Shown in pieces: positions 1-7,661 of a stretch of 14,959 bases of DNA (position 1 is its first letter; every line of letters starts with the position of its first letter). The stretch covers positions 1 to 14,959 of the forward strand of contig CAMFZJ010000016.1 of the NCBI GenBank assembly GCA_946004305.1, in the 5' to 3' direction. Both the position numbers and the translations under genes were made by a program. Under the pieces are notes generated by a model. It had not been told where the DNA came from and did not search any database. It was given only the letters and a program-made list of their open reading frames with translations. This DNA comes from an uncultured Clostridia bacterium. Lineage in GTDB: Bacteria > Bacillota > Clostridia > Oscillospirales > Acutalibacteraceae.

Positions 1-924
1 ATGGACGGCTCGGCAGTAGCAGACGCCTATCCTGCAATTGACCAGAGTACAGGCTCTAACGGTGAAAATATTGTATCACTTAAGTTGAACGCTGAGGGTA
101 CAAAGAAATTTGCAGAAATTACAAAGGAATATAAGGGACAGGTAGTATCTATCTGGATGGATGATATTATGCTTTCTGCTCCTACAATCCAGGATGAAAT
201 CACAGGTGGCGAAGCTCAGATTTCAGGTGATTTCGATGCTCAGTCAGCAAGCGACCTTGCTGAAAAGATTAAAGCCGGTGCTTTACCGTTTAAGCTGGAA
301 ACTGCTTCTTATGGTTCTGTTTCACCTACACTTGGTGAAAACTCACTTATTGCTATGGCTTATGCAGGCATTATCGCTATAATCCTAATTTCAATATTTG
401 TTATCATTATGTATAGATTACCCGGTGTTATCGCAGTAATCGCATTACTAGGTCAGATGGGCATTACAATTGCGGCAATTTCAGGTTACTTCCCTGTATT
501 CTCATCATTCACAATGACCCTCCCGGGTATTGCAGGTCTTATTCTTTCAATAGGTATGGGTGTTGATGCTAACGTAATCACATCTGAGCGTATAATTGAA
601 GAAATGAGAACCGGACGTACCCTTGACGGCGCTCTTGATAGAGGTACAAAGAGTTCCTTAACTGCTATCATAGATGGTAATATGACAATTGTTATTGTTG
701 CTATTATCCTTCTCCTTGTGTTTGGCCCATCTAATATTCTTTCCTTTATCTTCGGACAATCTACAACAGGTACAATTTACTCATTCGGTTACACACTTCT
801 CGTTGGTGTAATTTCAAACTTTATTATGGGTATCGGACTAAGCCGTGTAATGATTCGTTCAGTTGCAGGCTATAAATGGGCTCGTCATAAATGGCTGTTT
901 GGAGGTGTAAAAGATGGCAAATAA
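1..924 (+). CDS. secD: Protein translocase subunit SecD, 5'-truncated
   Basis: This is the C-terminal 307 residues of SecD, the membrane subunit that works with SecF and SecYEG to drive protein export using the proton-motive force. Residues 1-100 look like the end of the large extracytoplasmic domain (around SGDFDAQSASDLAEKIKAGALPF). The family motif SVSPTLGENSL follows at about 106-116. About five hydrophobic segments then occupy roughly 115-138, 141-160, 170-190, 225-243 and 258-283, with the conserved VDANVITSERI at 188-198. The first transmembrane segment and most of the periplasmic head lie off the window edge. The ATG at base 1 is therefore probably an internal methionine (MDGSAVADA resembles an internal SecD stretch), not the start. 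The 3' end overlaps secF by 11 nt. Family identity is very secure; full length is unknown. Confidence 0.95.
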   Translation: MDGSAVADAYPAIDQSTGSNGENIVSLKLNAEGTKKFAEITKEYKGQVVSIWMDDIMLSAPTIQDEITGGEAQISGDFDAQSASDLAEKIKAGALPFKLETASYGSVSPTLGENSLIAMAYAGIIAIILISIFVIIMYRLPGVIAVIALLGQMGITIAAISGYFPVFSSFTMTLPGIAGLILSIGMGVDANVITSERIIEEMRTGRTLDGALDRGTKSSLTAIIDGNMTIVIVAIILLLVFGPSNILSFIFGQSTTGTIYSFGYTLLVGVISNFIMGIGLSRVMIRSVAGYKWARHKWLFGGVKDGK

Positions 925-1897
925 TCTAGCTAAACAGACATATGAAGAAAAACTTATGGTAAGAGGTAAGAAACCAATTGATTTTGTTTCTCACAGAAAA
1001 GTGTTTTTTGGTATTTCCCTTGCAATCATATTAATTGGTATTATTTGTAACTTTATTTTCGGAACTACTCTTGATATCCAGTTTACCGGTGGTTCAATGG
1101 TTAAGTACAGCTACACAGGTGATATTGATGAAACTGCATTAAAGAGCTTAATTCAGGAAAAAACTCCTGATGATGTAGTAACATTTTCAAGCTCACGAGA
1201 CCTTGTTAACGGTTTAAACAAAATCACAGTTCAGTTCTCAGGTAATGATACAATTACAACTGATTTACAGAAGGATATTACAAACAGCATAAAGGAAAAG
1301 TTCCCGGATAACAATATCGCTCTAGAAGAATCAAACTCTGTTGATGCAACAATGGGCTTTAGCTTCCTGCTTAAGTGTTTATCTGCTGTTGCACTTGCAA
1401 GCGTACTGATGGTGCTTTATGTAACCCTTCGATTCAAGAAAATCGGTGGTTTGTCTGCGGGTATGTTCGGTGTAGTTGCACTTCTTCACGATATTGCAAT
1501 TATCTACTTCTTCTATGTAATTTTTAGAATGCCAATCGACTCAAGCTTTATCGCTGTAGCACTTATGATTCTCGGTTACTCACTTAACGATACAGTCGTT
1601 GTATACGACCGTGTTCGTGAGGAACGTAAGCGTCTTGGTGTTAAGGCTGACGTTGCAGATGTATTCAACCTTGCAACAACCAAGGTTATCCGCCGTACAA
1701 TCATTACATCTATTACAACAATTGCTGCAGTATTAACAGTATATATTGTTGCTTATGTTTACAATCTTGATTCTGTTAAAGCCTTTGCTTTACCGATGAT
1801 TATCGGTCTTGTTTCAGGTTGTTATTCTTCAATTTGTATCGCAGGTCCTCTTTGGGTTATGTGGCAGAAGAGAAAGAAAAATAAAAAAAGTAAATAA
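914..1897 (+). CDS. secF: Protein translocase subunit SecF
   Basis: SecF is the partner of SecD in the Sec translocon accessory complex of the cytoplasmic membrane. The 327-residue protein is of normal length and looks complete. It has a first membrane segment at about 30-49, the FTGG motif at 57-60, an extracytoplasmic domain to about 145, and five C-terminal segments near 149-171, 182-205, 209-229, 262-283 and 290-313. The family hallmark GYSLNDTVVVYDRVREER is at 221-238. The C terminus is a basic tail. The start is supported by GGAGGT at 901-906, 7 nt before the ATG. The gene starts inside the end of secD, so the two are translationally coupled. A strong terminator follows 16 nt after the stop. 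Confidence 0.97.
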   Translation: MANNLAKQTYEEKLMVRGKKPIDFVSHRKVFFGISLAIILIGIICNFIFGTTLDIQFTGGSMVKYSYTGDIDETALKSLIQEKTPDDVVTFSSSRDLVNGLNKITVQFSGNDTITTDLQKDITNSIKEKFPDNNIALEESNSVDATMGFSFLLKCLSAVALASVLMVLYVTLRFKKIGGLSAGMFGVVALLHDIAIIYFFYVIFRMPIDSSFIAVALMILGYSLNDTVVVYDRVREERKRLGVKADVADVFNLATTKVIRRTIITSITTIAAVLTVYIVAYVYNLDSVKAFALPMIIGLVSGCYSSICIAGPLWVMWQKRKKNKKSK

Positions 1898-1913
1898 TAA
1901 TGATTATTATTTT

Positions 1914-1949
1914 CAGGGTATGCAGTTTTTATTGCATACCCTGTTTTTT
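1914..1949 (+). terminator. Rho-independent terminator after secF
   Basis: A perfect 11-bp stem is formed by CAGGGTATGCA (1914-1924) and TGCATACCCTG (1933-1943), with an 8-nt loop, followed directly by six T (1944-1949). This is a textbook intrinsic terminator closing the secD-secF transcript. The minus-strand side has no matching T-run, so it should act on the plus strand only. Confidence 0.92.
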
Positions 1950-1982
1950 GCTTTATAGGAAATTGCTCGAAAACGGTCGGGC

Positions 1983-2006
1983 AAAAAAGAATTGAAAATA
2001 TCAATT
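1983..2006 (-). terminator. Weak candidate terminator for the minus-strand operon
   Basis: Read on the minus strand, AATTGA (2006-2001) pairs with TCAATT (1995-1990) across a 5-nt loop, and after one base comes a run of six T (1988-1983). It lies about 55 nt past the DUF4363 stop, a sensible place for a terminator. The stem is only 6 bp with a single G-C pair per arm, so the call is tentative. Confidence 0.25.
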
Positions 2007-2024
2007 TTTCTTCTCGAAATGGGT

Positions 2025-2045
2025 GTCGAGGCACTCGACTTTTTT
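2025..2045 (+). terminator. Small GTCGAG hairpin with T-run, possible second terminator
   Basis: GTCGAG (2025-2030) and CTCGAC (2034-2039) form a 6-bp, GC-rich stem with a 3-nt GCA loop, followed by six T (2040-2045). It may be a backup terminator for secF transcripts that pass the first one, which would protect the convergent operon. It could equally be part of a repeated intergenic element, because related CTCGA/TCGAG pieces occur at 1965-1979 and 2013-2016. Confidence 0.4.
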
Positions 2046-2060
2046 ATCTATTTATAGTAA

Positions 2061-2444
2061 TTATAAAATATTTTGAAGTTTTGGTATTTCTTCATCTTCC
2101 ATAGATTTAAGTTGCTTTTTGATTATTGCCAATACTGCGTAATAGTCGCTTTTTTTATTGTACTTTAGATATTCCCTTAGTGTAACTATGTTTTCGTTTA
2201 TTGAATCCAGCTCTTTATGATTATAGTAACAGTAAAGAATATTGTCGCTTTTATCTTCAAATTTTTTTGCAATATTGTCACATTTTTTAATTGCGGTCTT
2301 TATATTACCGCTGTAAATGCTTTCATTAACTGACTTTAATCCCGATATACATTCCTTTACTGTGTTTTTAACTGTATACATTTCAGTAACACCTATTGTT
2401 AAAGAAATTATTATTAATGCAACAGCAATATACATTCTTTTCAT
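2061..2444 (-). CDS. DUF4363 family protein, membrane-anchored
   Basis: This 127-residue protein has an N-terminal hydrophobic segment (about residues 5-20, after MKRM) that should act as a signal anchor. The rest is a helical, charged extracytoplasmic domain whose pattern fits DUF4363. Proteins of this family are short, single-pass and of unknown function, and in clostridia they are often encoded beside DUF421/YetF genes, as here. Its ATG directly follows the TAA stop of the DUF421 gene with no gap, and AAGGAAG on the minus strand lies about 6 nt upstream. The two proteins are thus co-translated and probably work together in the membrane. No catalytic motif is visible. Family assignment rests on size, topology and neighbour, so it is good but not certain. 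Confidence 0.75.
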   Translation of the reverse strand: MKRMYIAVALIIISLTIGVTEMYTVKNTVKECISGLKSVNESIYSGNIKTAIKKCDNIAKKFEDKSDNILYCYYNHKELDSINENIVTLREYLKYNKKSDYYAVLAIIKKQLKSMEDEEIPKLQNIL

Positions 2445-3113
2445 TTAATTCTTCCTTATTATTTTATAGTTTCCTTTGCGGTCCATTGTCATAATGAATA
2501 TGTCTTTTACAGTTAATTTGTTTTTATTTACTATATCCAAAACTATTTCTTCCTTAGTTTCGCATAACTTTACAGAATTACTGAGAATTTCTCCATCGTT
2601 AATTATTACGACTTCAATACCGTTATCTTCAATATATATGTTCATATCATCAGCTGTAGGTTTCCTTTTGTTCGGTTTTTCCAGTACACTGATTTTTCCG
2701 TTAGTTTCAGCAATACAGTATTGAACATCATTTATTGAAAAAACTCCCTGCTGTCTTAATTGAACACATAAATCTTCAGTTGTTAGTCGCAGACTTTTCA
2801 TTTTATCCTGCAAAATTTCACCGTCTTTTATTACCATAACAGGATTTCCACACATAATTCTTCTGAATTTGCTCCATTTAAGCATACCTACACTTGCCAA
2901 AATTTCACAGCCTACCAGTATCAATGTGGGAACAATTCCTGATATTAATGGAAGAGAAATATTTTCCATTGGTATTGACGCTATTTCCGCTATAACAAGA
3001 GTAATAACAAGCTCAGAAGCCTGCATTTCGCTGATTTGTCTTTTGCCCATTACTCTAACTGAAAATACTATAAAAATATATAAAATAATGGTTCTGATAA
3101 TCGTAATTAGCAT
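2445..3113 (-). CDS. DUF421 family membrane protein (YetF-like)
   Basis: This is a 222-residue protein of the DUF421/YetF family (Bacillus relatives YetF, YrbG, YkjA), known in Bacillus as spore or vegetative membrane proteins of uncertain role. Three membrane segments lie near residues 2-20, 33-48 and 55-76. The family signature VMGKRQISEMQASELVITLV spans the first loop at 21-40. The soluble part shows the usual NPVMVIKDGEI (90-100), LRQQGVFSINDVQYCIAE (119-136) and NGKISVLEKP (138-147). A second alpha/beta region follows with another INDGEI at 171-176. The start has GGTGAT 7 nt upstream. It is the first gene of a minus-strand pair with DUF4363, transcribed away from the ger operon. Confidence 0.9.
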   Translation of the reverse strand: MLITIIRTIILYIFIVFSVRVMGKRQISEMQASELVITLVIAEIASIPMENISLPLISGIVPTLILVGCEILASVGMLKWSKFRRIMCGNPVMVIKDGEILQDKMKSLRLTTEDLCVQLRQQGVFSINDVQYCIAETNGKISVLEKPNKRKPTADDMNIYIEDNGIEVVIINDGEILSNSVKLCETKEEIVLDIVNKNKLTVKDIFIMTMDRKGNYKIIRKN

Positions 3114-3149
3114 TTAATCACCATAATTAATGTTGACAATTTTTACTAA

Positions 3150-3178
3150 TTAATACACCTGATTTTGCATAATGTTAA
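3150..3178 (-). promoter_or_regulatory. Candidate sigma-A promoter for DUF421-DUF4363
   Basis: On the minus strand, TTAACA (3178-3173; 5 of 6 matches to TTGACA) is followed by a 17-nt spacer and TATTAA (3155-3150; 4 of 6 matches to TATAAT). This places transcription start about 30 nt before the DUF421 ATG, leaving room for its GGTGAT ribosome-binding site. The region is AT-rich, so chance matches are possible. Confidence 0.45.
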
Positions 3179-3209
3179 GATTTATGTGTAAATTATTATT
3201 GGTGATTCT

Positions 3210-4670
3210 ATGTATAAAAATCTAAGGGAAAATATTATAGAGCTAAAAAGACTTACAGGAAATTCTGCGGATTTTACAATTCGTACTTTTCGCCTTAATA
3301 ATATAATGAAGAGCGAGTGCGCCGTTTTTACAACTGAGGGAATGTGCAACAAAGAAACCCTTGCAATTTCAGTAATCAATCCCATACTTCATTGTGAATA
3401 TAATGAAAAAATCGGTAAGGAATTATTTAAATATATTTTTGATTATGTGCTGTCTGCAAGTGAAATATTAGTTGTTAATTCTTTTGAAGAAGTATTATCC
3501 TTTTCGATGTCAGGCTTTGCCGTTTTGGCAGTTGATGGTTGCAGTAAAATGCTTGCTATCGGAGTGCAAGGCTTTTCCTTCAGAAGTGTGTCAGAGCCGG
3601 AAAGTGAAGTTGTACAAAGGGGCAGCAGAGAAGGATTTACTGAAGCACTTAGAATTAATATGACCCTTATTAGAAGAAGGATGAAAAGTCCAAACTTAGT
3701 TTTTGATTCACTTTCTGTTGGTACAACCTCTAATACACAGGTTGCATTGTGCTATATTAAGGGTAAAGCAACAGAATCTTCTGTTGATGAAATTCGCAAC
3801 AGGTTAAATTCCTGTGATTTAAAAACACTATTAGGAAGCGGATACCTTGTTCCGTACCTTGAAGACAGCGGAAAAAATGAAGTGTTTACAGGAGTAGGTA
3901 TAACCGAAAGACCGGACACCTTATGCGGTAAGCTTCTTGAAGGAAGGATTGGAATACTTATTGACGGTACGCCATCTGTGCTTATAATACCTCATTTATT
4001 TGTTGAAAATTTCCAGTCAGTTGACGATTATTCCAACAGACCATATTTTGCTTCAATTATTCGTTTACTAAAATATTTTTCATATTTATTATCGGTTTTT
4101 GTACCCGGAATATATATTGCTTTTGTAAAATTTCATACAGATTATTTTCCCGAACAGCTTTATAAGAATATAGAAAAATCAATATCCGATACACCATTAC
4201 CACTGATTTTGGAAATATTAATGATTGATTTTCTGTATGAAATTATGAGAGAGGCAGGTTTGCGGCTTCCAAAAGCGTTAGGACACGCAGTTAGTATTGT
4301 AGGTGCCTTAGTAATTGGAGATTGTGCCGTAAGTGCAGGAATAATAGGTGCGCCATCCCTCATATCTGTAGCCATAGCCGCAATATGCAGTTATGTAGTT
4401 CCTGACTTGTATCCTCAGATAACGGTTTTGCGCCTTACTTTTATAGTGGTAGGCGGTGTTTTGGGAGTATGGGGAATAGTGCTGTCATCAACAATCATCA
4501 TAATATTTATGTGTTCAAAATCAACTTTAGGAGTAGCATATATGTCCCCGTTAAGTCCTTTTTCAGGTAAAAGTATGAGAGATGTGTTTGTGCGAATGGG
4601 GTGGAAAAGGCTGTCACAATATACAGCAAATGTTCAGAAGCTAAAAGGCGGAAGTATGTATGAAAAATAA
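3210..4670 (+). CDS. Spore germination protein, GerA family (A subunit)
   Basis: A 486-residue GerA-family subunit of an endospore germinant receptor in the spore inner membrane; Bacillus GerAA is of similar size. The N-terminal soluble domain (1 to about 270) carries the typical pattern around NSADFTIRTFR (18-28) and PESEVVQRGSREGFTEAL (130-147). The membrane domain follows, with DDYSNRPYFASIIRLLKYFS (272-291), the conserved VPGIYIAFVKFHTDYFPEQL (298-317), and REAGLRLPKALGHAVSIVGA (347-366). Further hydrophobic segments run to about 435. The ATG has GGTGAT 4 nt upstream and is the first in-frame start. It overlaps the next gene by 11 nt. Its paralogue class (GerAA, GerKA or SpoVAF) cannot be told from sequence alone, so no symbol is given. 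I see no clear sporulation-sigma promoter upstream. Confidence 0.93.
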   Translation: MYKNLRENIIELKRLTGNSADFTIRTFRLNNIMKSECAVFTTEGMCNKETLAISVINPILHCEYNEKIGKELFKYIFDYVLSASEILVVNSFEEVLSFSMSGFAVLAVDGCSKMLAIGVQGFSFRSVSEPESEVVQRGSREGFTEALRINMTLIRRRMKSPNLVFDSLSVGTTSNTQVALCYIKGKATESSVDEIRNRLNSCDLKTLLGSGYLVPYLEDSGKNEVFTGVGITERPDTLCGKLLEGRIGILIDGTPSVLIIPHLFVENFQSVDDYSNRPYFASIIRLLKYFSYLLSVFVPGIYIAFVKFHTDYFPEQLYKNIEKSISDTPLPLILEILMIDFLYEIMREAGLRLPKALGHAVSIVGALVIGDCAVSAGIIGAPSLISVAIAAICSYVVPDLYPQITVLRLTFIVVGGVLGVWGIVLSSTIIIIFMCSKSTLGVAYMSPLSPFSGKSMRDVFVRMGWKRLSQYTANVQKLKGGSMYEK

Positions 4671-5592
4671 CTATGTAAGCTCCCTGCAATTCTACTCCAC
4701 AATGTTCTTATCTGTCATAATATCAGTTTTGTTTATAAGCTTTGATACATCTTTGTACAGCATAGTTTTATTATTATTGGCTTCAGTTATAAATCTTACA
4801 ATATTTATGCTGTATGATGGTATACCCGGATTTTTTCTTAAAATATTTCTTTATATTTATTTTGCCCTGATAAGTGTTAATGTAGTTGATAGGCTATCAA
4901 GATATATGCATATTATTCTAAACTCAGGACCATATTGGGCTATTATCCCAATTATACTTATTACGTCATTTTTTTGTGCAGTAAAGGGATTTGAAGCCTT
5001 ATCAAGAGCCGGGTTAATTATTTCTGTGTTTTCTGTTGTTTTTCTTTTGTATATATTAATTGAACCGTCTTATTCAACGAATTACAGTAAACTGAATGTT
5101 GAATTAAAATTTGACGTTTTGCCTGCTTTGATTATGCTTTATCCCTCGGTATGTAATATGGTACAAAATAAAAAAATCAGAGGAGAAAAAACATCACATC
5201 AGGTTGTTTTCTCCCTTATGTCCTTTCTTACGGTAGGTTTTTTTCTGCTTTTTTCTTCATCAATAGGCAATATTTATCCTGTTCATTACCTTGCTAAATC
5301 AGTTCGTTACGGAGTATTTAAGGGTGGAGATTGCCTGTTACTAACTTTATTGACAGTTTCAGTATTGTTTGTTATTGCTAATAGCGCATTAGCAGTATGT
5401 GATAATTCTAAAAATCGTTCAATAAATTTAGCTGTATTTCTTGGAATAGTGTTTATTCTTTCTCTATTATCAGCCTATTTTCATAATATACAGGGCTTAA
5501 TTCTTAATGATTTAGTTTTGCTTGTATCATCATTTGCTGTTTTGTTAATAGGGTTTGTAGCATTATGTACAACAAAGTACAAAAAGAATTAA
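4660..5592 (+). CDS. Divergent GerAB-type spore germination permease
   Basis: A 310-residue, very hydrophobic protein with about nine or ten predicted membrane segments. It begins 11 nt inside the GerA-type gene, with GGCGGAAG a few bases upstream of the ATG. The N terminus VSSLQFYSTMFLSVIISVLF resembles the start of GerAB-type permeases (APC superfamily), and KGFEALSRAGLIISVFSVVF (109-128) fits their conserved stretch around the G-E-x-hydrophobic-x-R motif. GerAB proteins bind the germinant and are usually about 360 residues, so this one is short. The position directly after a GerA gene strongly supports the call, since the A and B subunits are encoded in that order. Sequence similarity is weak over the rest, and a generic membrane protein cannot be fully excluded. 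The gene that would follow, gerC, is not present. Confidence 0.75.
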   Translation: MKNNYVSSLQFYSTMFLSVIISVLFISFDTSLYSIVLLLLASVINLTIFMLYDGIPGFFLKIFLYIYFALISVNVVDRLSRYMHIILNSGPYWAIIPIILITSFFCAVKGFEALSRAGLIISVFSVVFLLYILIEPSYSTNYSKLNVELKFDVLPALIMLYPSVCNMVQNKKIRGEKTSHQVVFSLMSFLTVGFFLLFSSSIGNIYPVHYLAKSVRYGVFKGGDCLLLTLLTVSVLFVIANSALAVCDNSKNRSINLAVFLGIVFILSLLSAYFHNIQGLILNDLVLLVSSFAVLLIGFVALCTTKYKKN

Positions 5593-5611
5593 TAAAAATT
5601 CACAAATTCAC

Positions 5612-5640
5612 TTTTCAAATCAAAGTATTTGTAGTATAAT
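5612..5640 (+). promoter_or_regulatory. Candidate sigma-A promoter for hprK
   Basis: A perfect TATAAT (5635-5640) is preceded at 17 nt by TTTTCA (5612-5617; 4 of 6 matches to TTGACA). It sits in the 119-nt gap between the ger operon and the chosen hprK start. Transcription would begin near 5647, giving a leader of about 65 nt to the ATG at 5712. It probably drives hprK and the genes behind it. Confidence 0.6.
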
Positions 5641-5695
5641 AAATCTGTATAATTATGCGTAAAAGTAGATTACCGTATTATTATGAAACAGAACG

Positions 5696-5703
5696 AAAGG
5701 TGG
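5696..5703 (+). promoter_or_regulatory. Ribosome-binding site that decides the hprK start
   Basis: AAAGGTGG lies 8 nt upstream of the ATG at 5712. The earlier in-frame ATG at 5655 has no purine-rich site before it and lies only about 8 nt after the predicted transcription start. This favours 5712 as the true hprK start. Confidence 0.65.
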
Positions 5704-5711
5704 ATGGACTT

Positions 5712-6677
5712 ATGGCAGGAGATTACAGCGTTTCACTAAAAAAGATTATTGATGAATTATCTCTTAAATCTGTATTTATGCCTTCTGAACCTGATGAAAT
5801 TATGATAACCAGTATTGATATCAACCGTCCGGGTTTACAGCTTACAGGTTTTTTTGATTTTTTTGATAAATCCAGAATTCTTGTATTTGGTAATACTGAA
5901 TTTTCGTATCTTGCACGTTTCGGGGCGGAACAACAGCAGCATGTAATTGACTCAATATTCAAATTCGGACCTCCGGCTGTAATACTTTGTCGTAATTATG
6001 AGCCCACAGACATCATATTGCAATCCGCCTCTGAATATAATATTCCGATTTTGCAGACCTCAGACAGCACTTCTTCCTTAACAGCCGCATTGGTTACATT
6101 CCTTAATGCTGAACTGGCTCCGAGAATTACACGTCACGGAGTACTGGTTGAAGTATACGGTGAAGGATGTTTAATTATCGGTGACAGCGGTGTTGGTAAA
6201 TCCGAAACCGCAATAGAGCTTACTAAGCGCGGACACCGTCTTATAGCAGATGACGCTGTGGAAATCCGCAAAACTAACAACAAAACACTAATCGGACAGT
6301 CACCTCAGAACATAAGGCATTTTGTAGAGCTTCGAGGTGTAGGTATTATTAACGCACGAAATCTTTTTGGTATGGGTTCGATCAAGCTTTCCGAAAAGAT
6401 TGATATGGTTATTAATCTTGAATTGTGGGACAATCAGAAGGTTTACGACAGAATGGGACTTGAAAACGAATATATGGAAATTCTCGGCATAGATGTTCCT
6501 ATGATGACAATTCCTGTAAAGCCGGGACGTAACCTTTCAATTATTATTGAAGTTGCAGCTATGAATAACCGTCAGAAGAAGATGGGCTATAACGCTGCTC
6601 AAGATTTGCTTACAAGTCTCGGAATGGAAATTGATGAAACAATGGTAGAGAAAAAAGTAGTAGATAACTGGGATTAA
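5712..6677 (+). CDS. hprK: HPr kinase/phosphorylase
   Basis: HprK phosphorylates and dephosphorylates Ser46 of HPr, the switch for CcpA-type carbon catabolite repression in Firmicutes. With the start at 5712 the protein has 321 residues, close to the usual 310. The N-terminal domain (to about 130) precedes RHGVLVEVYGEG with the conserved His at 142. The P-loop GDSGVGKS is at 157-164, followed by RGHRLIADDAVEIR. The HprK signature VELRGVGIINARNLFG comes after it, and a C-terminal helical tail ends the protein. The frame is open back to an ATG at 5655 (340 residues), but that start lacks a ribosome-binding site and adds 19 residues not typical of the family, which normally begins close to the S-V-x-L/K-K stretch. 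murB follows after 29 nt. Confidence 0.95.
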   Translation: MAGDYSVSLKKIIDELSLKSVFMPSEPDEIMITSIDINRPGLQLTGFFDFFDKSRILVFGNTEFSYLARFGAEQQQHVIDSIFKFGPPAVILCRNYEPTDIILQSASEYNIPILQTSDSTSSLTAALVTFLNAELAPRITRHGVLVEVYGEGCLIIGDSGVGKSETAIELTKRGHRLIADDAVEIRKTNNKTLIGQSPQNIRHFVELRGVGIINARNLFGMGSIKLSEKIDMVINLELWDNQKVYDRMGLENEYMEILGIDVPMMTIPVKPGRNLSIIIEVAAMNNRQKKMGYNAAQDLLTSLGMEIDETMVEKKVVDNWD

Positions 6678-6706
6678 TCCCAATACATACGGGTAGGGTA
6701 GTTACT

Positions 6707-7612
6707 ATGAGTAAATTTGATTCAGTATACAGCTTGGCGAAAATACTGGGCTGTAGTGCTAAATATGATGAACCAATGAGCAATCATACCACCTTTAAAA
6801 TAGGCGGCAAGGCTGCCTTGTTTCTTAAAGTGGATAAAGCGTCTCAGCTTTCAGAAATAATAAAGCTTTGTAATTTACAGAATATTGAGTATTACATTCT
6901 GGGCAAGGGAAGTAATCTTCTTGTAAATGATAATGGAGTGGATAAGGTTGTAATTAGTCTTACAGGTGACTTTAAACGTATTGAAAGGTTAGACGATACA
7001 ACCTTGTATTGCGGTGCAGGCTGTTCTTTAGCCGGTCTTTGCAGAGAGGCTGAAGAAAATAGCTTGTCAGGTTTAGAGTTTGCATGGGGAATACCGGGAT
7101 CGGTAGGCGGTGCAGCTTTTATGAACGCAGGTGCCTACGGCGGAGAAATGAAAGATGTAATCTATTCTGTCAGCCATATTGATAAAGAAGGTAAGTTAGG
7201 ACAAATTAAATCTAATGATTTAGACTTTTCATATCGACACAGTATTTATAAGGATAACGGCTTTACTATTATCGGAATTACAGTAAAGCTTAAACTTGAC
7301 AGTAAAAATCTAATCCGTAATCGTATGGATGATTTTATGCAGAGAAGAAAAGACAAACAGCCTTTGGAGTACCCGTCAGCAGGCTCAGTATTCAGACGTC
7401 CGGAGGGTAATTATGCCGGAACTTTGATTGAGCAATGCGGTCTAAAAGGTAAAACTATCGGCGGAGCTCAGGTTTCTCCAAAACACGCAGGATTTATTGT
7501 TAATATCGGCGGTGCAACCTCAAAGGATGTGCAGGACTTAATCAGCTTTATTCAAACAACTGTTAAAGAAAAAACCGGATATATACTTGAAAGGGAAATT
7601 ATTTTTCTTTAA
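6707..7612 (+). CDS. murB: UDP-N-acetylenolpyruvoylglucosamine reductase MurB
   Basis: MurB reduces UDP-GlcNAc-enolpyruvate to UDP-MurNAc with NADPH and FAD, the second committed step of cytoplasmic peptidoglycan precursor synthesis. The 301-residue protein shows NHTTFKIGG (26-34), the FAD-binding GKGSNLLV (66-73) and GIPGSVGGAAFMNAGAYGGE (128-147). SYRHS follows at 175-179. The catalytic serine lies in SAGSVFRRP (Ser227) and the catalytic glutamate in LEREI (Glu297). The length and lack of extra loops fit the short type II MurB of Firmicutes. AGGGTAG upstream supports the ATG. It follows hprK closely, as is common in clostridia. Confidence 0.97.
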   Translation: MSKFDSVYSLAKILGCSAKYDEPMSNHTTFKIGGKAALFLKVDKASQLSEIIKLCNLQNIEYYILGKGSNLLVNDNGVDKVVISLTGDFKRIERLDDTTLYCGAGCSLAGLCREAEENSLSGLEFAWGIPGSVGGAAFMNAGAYGGEMKDVIYSVSHIDKEGKLGQIKSNDLDFSYRHSIYKDNGFTIIGITVKLKLDSKNLIRNRMDDFMQRRKDKQPLEYPSAGSVFRRPEGNYAGTLIEQCGLKGKTIGGAQVSPKHAGFIVNIGGATSKDVQDLISFIQTTVKEKTGYILEREIIFL

Positions 7613-7661
7613 CAGAATAATTTAAACATTAATAGCATTGATTTATTAAATAGGTGATTTT

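Noticed and set aside
3133..3138. TTGACA upstream of the GerA-type gene as a sigma-A -35 box
   Set aside because: No -10 element lies at 16-18 nt (the sequence there is ACACCTG). A sporulation sigma-G promoter would be expected instead, and the GCATAAT at 3167-3173 lacks a convincing partner.
6669..6682. Perfect 14-bp palindrome TGGGATTAATCCCA at the hprK stop
   Set aside because: It has no loop, so it is not an RNA hairpin, and there is no T-run. It overlaps coding sequence and I see no second copy or adjacent promoter to support an operator.
7613..7661. Possible promoter in the AT-rich gap before rapZ
   Set aside because: TTTAAA and TATTAAAT occur, but the spacing and matches are weak in a stretch that is nearly all A and T.
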